Assembly: GCA_007132145.1 (NCBI GenBank)
Contig: SLPE01000210.1
Location: forward strand, 1 to 8,639
Direction of reading: 5' to 3'
Origin: Candidatus Izemoplasma sp.
Lineage (GTDB): Bacteria > Bacillota_I > Bacilli_A > Izemoplasmatales > Izemoplasmataceae
DNA: 8,639 nucleotides
Shown: positions 6,284 through 8,639 of the stretch, piece after piece
Layout of the letters: the number at the start of each line of letters is the position of its first letter
Numbering within the stretch: position 1 is the stretch's first letter
Notes under the pieces: model-generated
What the model was told of the DNA's origin: nothing
Database searches by the model: none
The model's input: the letters and a program-made list of their open reading frames with translations, nothing else
Position numbers and translations under genes: made by a program

Positions 6284-7725
6284 CGTCCCACCTTCGTTTC
6301 CTGTTTGAGTATCGGTGTGTTTTTTCGGTAATAATCGATTTCATCGGGCCGTTTCCCCGTCACTTCGGAGATGAGCGAAAGCACTTCGCTCTCGCAGTAG
6401 CCGCCCTGACAAAGGCCGCTGCCGGCACGAATGCGCTTCTTCAACCCCTTGAGCGTGTCGTTGCCCAAGGGTCCCTTGATCGCTTCGACGACTTCCGCGG
6501 CGGTGACGCGCTCACATTTGCAGACGATACGCGCATAGCGGGGGTTTTCGGCGATCTTGAGGCGCTGCTCTTCATCGCTCAAGGACCGGAACGCGCGCGT
6601 TTTCGTCCGGAAGGGGTCGAAATCGGACTTGCGTGGATAATGCTTTCCGATGTCGAGCAAGGTATCGGCGACGTATTTCGCGATGGCCGGCGCAGCCGTG
6701 AGTCCGGGTGAATCGATGCCCGCGACATGGTAGAATCCGGGAACTTCTTTCGAAGGTTCGATATAGAAATCCTCGTACGTGCTGCTCGCACGAACGCCCG
6801 CGAACGTCCGGATCGTCTTGTCGTAAGGAATGTCCTTGGCGAGTTTGTCGGCATCGCGCCGGATTTTCTCGATGTCGGCGGCGTGATTGGCGACGTTTTC
6901 CTTGTCGTCCTGGTAGTCGCTCGTCGGACCCAGAAGGATGTTCCCGTGCACTTGCGGCACGACGAGCACCCCTTTCCCGTTTTTGCCCGGCAAGGGATAG
7001 AGAACCCGTTTCACGAAACCGTCGACGGCCTTGTCGAGGACATAATACTCACCACGTCTTGGCGTGATACGGTAGGGAACGTCGCGTTCGACCATCGCGG
7101 CGATACGGTCCGCGAACGTCCCCGCGGCATTGATCACGACTTTCGAGCGTAGCCGGCTGCCTTCCGTGGATTCGAGCAAGAAGCCGTCTTCCATCTTGGT
7201 GATGGCCTTGACTTCATAGTTCAAACGGAGCGAAGCACCGTTCTTCATCGCGTTTTCCATCGCGGCGATGGCGACTTCCCAAGGATACGTGACCATCGTC
7301 GATGGCAGGTCCAAGGCGGCGAGCGTCCCCTCTTGAATCATCGGCTCTCTCGCTTTCGCCGTTTGCGCATCGAGAAGCGCAGGCGTCTCGACACCATTTG
7401 CAAGCGCCCGGCGGTGCAAGCGTTCGAGCCCGGGAATCTCTTCTTGATGTTGCACGAGCAAAAACGCCCCCGTCTTCCGTAACGGGATGTCGAGTTCCTT
7501 TTGCAACACATGATAGAGACGGTTGCCTTGCACGGCGAGTTTCGCTTTCAAGGTTCCGGGCACCGGGTCGTGCCCGGAATGGACGATGGCGCTGTTGGCC
7601 AACGTCGCATGGTTGCCGACATCGTTTTCTTTGTCGACGACGATGATGCGAGCCTCAAAACGGCTCAGTTCGCGGGCGATCAACGTCCCGCTGATACCGG
7701 CGCCGATGATCAAGTAATCGTACAC
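6280..7725 (-). CDS. GlpA-like FAD-dependent glycerol-3-phosphate dehydrogenase with C-terminal BFD [2Fe-2S] domain
   Basis: A 481-residue protein. Residues 1 to about 370 form a DAO-type FAD domain with GAGISG at 8-13, TPRRGEYYVLD at 221-231 and GIDSPGLTAAPAIAKY at 336-351. Residues 400-450 form a Fer2_BFD domain with C402-x-C404 and C439-x4-C444 as [2Fe-2S] ligands. The proposed reaction is sn-glycerol 3-phosphate to dihydroxyacetone phosphate, with electrons passed to the next gene's product. The DAO domain alone would also fit an L-2-hydroxyglutarate oxidase (LhgO)-like enzyme, but the BFD domain and the glpP gene directly upstream favour glycerol-3-phosphate. There are no membrane segments and no glpC-like anchor. 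The start is GTG 7725: AGGAGGG (7731-7737) sits 5 nt before it and the Rossmann strand begins at once. A TTG at 7761 lies inside the leader hairpin and is unlikely. Expression is probably controlled by GlpP at the upstream terminator. Confidence 0.88.
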   Translation of the reverse strand: MYDYLIIGAGISGTLIARELSRFEARIIVVDKENDVGNHATLANSAIVHSGHDPVPGTLKAKLAVQGNRLYHVLQKELDIPLRKTGAFLLVQHQEEIPGLERLHRRALANGVETPALLDAQTAKAREPMIQEGTLAALDLPSTMVTYPWEVAIAAMENAMKNGASLRLNYEVKAITKMEDGFLLESTEGSRLRSKVVINAAGTFADRIAAMVERDVPYRITPRRGEYYVLDKAVDGFVKRVLYPLPGKNGKGVLVVPQVHGNILLGPTSDYQDDKENVANHAADIEKIRRDADKLAKDIPYDKTIRTFAGVRASSTYEDFYIEPSKEVPGFYHVAGIDSPGLTAAPAIAKYVADTLLDIGKHYPRKSDFDPFRTKTRAFRSLSDEEQRLKIAENPRYARIVCKCERVTAAEVVEAIKGPLGNDTLKGLKKRIRAGSGLCQGGYCESEVLSLISEVTGKRPDEIDYYRKNTPILKQETKVGR

Positions 7726-7730
7726 GGTAT

Positions 7731-7737
7731 CCCTCCT
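7731..7737 (-). promoter_or_regulatory. strong ribosome binding site deciding a GTG start
   Basis: AGGAGGG on the minus strand with a 5-nt spacer to GTG 7725. It settles the start of the GlpA-like dehydrogenase in favour of GTG over the upstream TTG at 7761. Confidence 0.8.
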
Positions 7738-7740
7738 CGC

Positions 7741-7784
7741 AAATAAAAGAACGAAAAACAACGATGCTCGTTTTTCGCTCTTCT
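7741..7784 (-). terminator. leader terminator, candidate GlpP antitermination target
   Basis: On the minus strand CGAAAAAC (7777-7770) and GTTTTTCG (7759-7752) pair perfectly. The stem extends outward through A/G-rich and T/C-rich flanks to about 15 bp with two G-U pairs, around a 10-nt loop. The 3' arm runs into the T-rich tail TTCTTTTATTT (7751-7741), immediately before the SD of the dehydrogenase gene. In B. subtilis, GlpP with glycerol-3-phosphate acts at a hairpin followed by T residues in the glpD leader to prevent termination. The glpP gene ends 38 nt upstream of this stem, so the same mechanism is inferred. The stem is weak in G-C pairs, so a leaky terminator or an mRNA-stability element is also possible. 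Confidence 0.65.
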
Positions 7785-7822
7785 TCTCTTGGCAGTATTA
7801 ACTTTTCAAAATTCTAAGGAAG

Positions 7823-8383
7823 TCACGTTGTCACATGGTCGATGTCCCACAACGCCACTTTGCTCGTCGTGACGGCGAGAATGCCCGAATCGAGGTATGC
7901 CTTGATTTGCGCTTCTTCACGGAGAAGCCCGCCGACGATGAGTTCACAAGAGACGATGTCTTTGATCATCTCCAACAAGGGAATACTCACGGCCGGGAGC
8001 ACTTCGAGACAGTCCGGGCGGACGTATTGCACCATCTTGATGCTCTGTTCGAGGGAATAGCTGTCTTTGAGGAAGAAGCGCATGATGCCGAGAACGCCTC
8101 TTTTCTTGCACATTTCAATGACTTTGGGTTTGCTCGAGATGATGCCGTCGACCCGTAACGTCTGAATGAGATAGATGGCGCCGAACTCATCGCTTGCAAG
8201 TCCGCGAATCAGTTCCGAGTGAACGAGGACTTTCTTGTCGTGTTTCTTCATCGTCTCGACGAGGTCGTCGAGTTGCGCGAGCTGAAAATTCATCAAGATG
8301 CCGTATGTGAGCGGCAGTTTCAAGAACGCCTTCAAATCGCGGTGCGTCCCGATGGCGGGAATCAGACGCTGCCCTTGTAGCAT
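7823..8383 (-). CDS. glpP: GlpP, glycerol-3-phosphate-responsive antiterminator
   Basis: This RNA-binding regulator of glycerol metabolism is 186 residues; B. subtilis GlpP is about 190. The order of motifs matches the family: PAIGTHRDLKAFL (9-21), VHSELIRGLASDEFGA (54-69), LRVDGIISSKP (76-86), RGVLGIMRFFLKDSYSLEQS (95-114), RPDCLEVLPA (122-131) and VGGLLREEAQIKAYLDSGILAVTTSKVALW (150-179). The fold is a TIM-barrel-like phosphate binder: the GG at 151-152 and VTTS at 171-174 are its usual phosphate contacts. With glycerol-3-phosphate bound, the B. subtilis protein stops termination in glpD and glpF leader RNAs. The gene lies just upstream of a GlpA-like operon with a terminator-like leader, which fits. 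The start at ATG 8383 has GGGGGTG (8391-8397) at 7-nt spacing. It has its own strong promoter at 8470-8498. No glpK or glpF is in the window. Confidence 0.93.
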   Translation of the reverse strand: MLQGQRLIPAIGTHRDLKAFLKLPLTYGILMNFQLAQLDDLVETMKKHDKKVLVHSELIRGLASDEFGAIYLIQTLRVDGIISSKPKVIEMCKKRGVLGIMRFFLKDSYSLEQSIKMVQYVRPDCLEVLPAVSIPLLEMIKDIVSCELIVGGLLREEAQIKAYLDSGILAVTTSKVALWDIDHVTT

Positions 8384-8394
8384 GGCACTTCACC

Positions 8395-8468
8395 CCCAAG
8401 ATAGAACACAAAGAGATCAAGCCGTTCAACCCAATCTCTTCCGTCCTCTCAACGTATTATCTTGGGTT
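8395..8468 (-). promoter_or_regulatory. glpP leader with three competing inverted repeats
   Basis: Three perfect pairings share sequence. A: AACCCAA (8468-8462) with TTGGGTT (8434-8428). B: CCCAAGATA (8466-8458) with TATCTTGGG (8403-8395), which reaches into the glpP Shine-Dalgarno. C: AAGAGAT (8440-8434) with ATCTCTT (8417-8411), followed by a modest T-rich stretch. A and B exclude each other. A and C share one base. The expected transcription start is near 8463, so the CCC of the first arm may not be transcribed. The repeats may therefore act as DNA operator half-sites rather than as RNA. Confidence 0.4.
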
Positions 8469-8469
8469 C

Positions 8470-8498
8470 ATTATATACGATTTCGACGTTTTTTTCAA
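8470..8498 (-). promoter_or_regulatory. sigma-A type promoter of glpP
   Basis: On the minus strand, -35 TTGAAA (8498-8493) and -10 TATAAT (8475-8470) are separated by exactly 17 nt, close to the housekeeping consensus. The predicted start of transcription is near 8463, giving a leader of about 80 nt. It lies 24 nt after the end of the sucD-like gene. No convincing terminator stands between the two genes, so some read-through into glpP is possible. Confidence 0.85.
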
Positions 8499-8521
8499 GG
8501 CAACGTGCGCAGAAACACGCA

Positions 8522-8639
8522 TCAAGCGTCTTTTTCCACGCCGAGCGTTTCGAGCAAGGTTCCGACTTCCTTGGGACGGTGCGCGACCAGAGCGCCGGCC
8601 GCTTCAAGCGCTTTCGCTTTGTCTTCGACCGAACCCTTC
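8522..8639 (-). CDS. sucD: succinyl-CoA synthetase (ADP-forming) alpha subunit, C-terminal end (partial)
   Basis: The window edge cuts this gene; only the last 38 codons and a TGA stop are visible. The reading KGSVEDKAKALEAAG followed by a segment ending in GTLLETLGVEKDA matches the C-terminus of SucD, where GKGTADEKxxALEAAGV-x-V and a closing amphipathic helix (IGExL) are conserved. SucD carries the CoA site and phosphohistidine of succinyl-CoA ligase, which makes ATP or GTP from succinyl-CoA in the citric acid cycle; those residues lie outside the window. A related acyl-CoA synthetase (ADP-forming) alpha domain cannot be excluded from so short a piece. The sucC gene would normally sit directly upstream, beyond position 8639. 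Confidence 0.72.
   Translation of the reverse strand, partial: KGSVEDKAKALEAAGALVAHRPKEVGTLLETLGVEKDA

Noticed and set aside
7726..7761. TTG start at 7761 for the GlpA-like dehydrogenase
   Set aside because: It falls inside the leader hairpin without a ribosome binding site, while GTG 7725 has AGGAGGG at ideal spacing and begins directly at the Rossmann strand.
8499..8521. Possible sucD terminator (CGTG/CACG repeat)
   Set aside because: The stem has only about four pairs, no T-run follows, and it abuts the glpP -35 element.
1..8639. CRISPR arrays, insertion sequences, tRNA or rRNA genes
   Set aside because: No regularly spaced repeats, transposase-like frames, cloverleaf patterns or rRNA signatures were seen on either strand.

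Overview
The window has GC-rich coding DNA (roughly 55 % by eye), strong AGGAGG-type ribosome binding sites and tight gene overlaps. It carries a GlpP-type antiterminator and a secreted protein with a SipW/TasA-like signal peptide. Together these point to a Bacillota or Mycoplasmatota (Tenericutes)-type bacterium using the standard code: every gene whose stop is visible ends in TGA, so TGA is not tryptophan here. I cannot name the species.

Layout from left to right. Positions 1-126 hold an AT-richer internal piece of a NosD-like beta-helix protein. It breaks off in sequence similarity but stays in frame with the next gene. Positions 226-879 (+) encode a small secreted protein. Positions 880-1155 are non-coding and hold a small hairpin and a perfect 15-bp intrinsic terminator between convergent genes. 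Everything to the right lies on the minus strand.

Reading in the minus direction from the right edge, the C-terminus of a succinyl-CoA synthetase alpha subunit (8522-8639) comes first. Next is a consensus promoter (8470-8498), a leader with competing inverted repeats, and glpP (7823-8383). A terminator-like hairpin (7741-7784), which is a good candidate GlpP target, follows. Then comes a three-gene cluster with overlapping or nearly abutting ends: a GlpA-like FAD dehydrogenase with a C-terminal BFD [2Fe-2S] domain, an FAD/NAD(P) oxidoreductase, and a four-cysteine DUF1667 protein. I infer that glycerol-3-phosphate sensed by GlpP releases termination, so that the cluster oxidises glycerol-3-phosphate to dihydroxyacetone phosphate.

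A second minus-strand operon starts at an extended -10 promoter (4638-4646). It encodes a GPH-family sugar:cation symporter and a GH31 alpha-glycosidase, overlapping by 14 nt. The glycosidase resembles the sulfoquinovosidase YihQ over its whole length, and both catalytic aspartates are present. However, the arginine that binds the sulfonate in YihQ is glutamine here, so its substrate is uncertain. This is the most interesting functional question in the window. The other points worth checking are the RNA elements around glpP and the composition break at the left edge.
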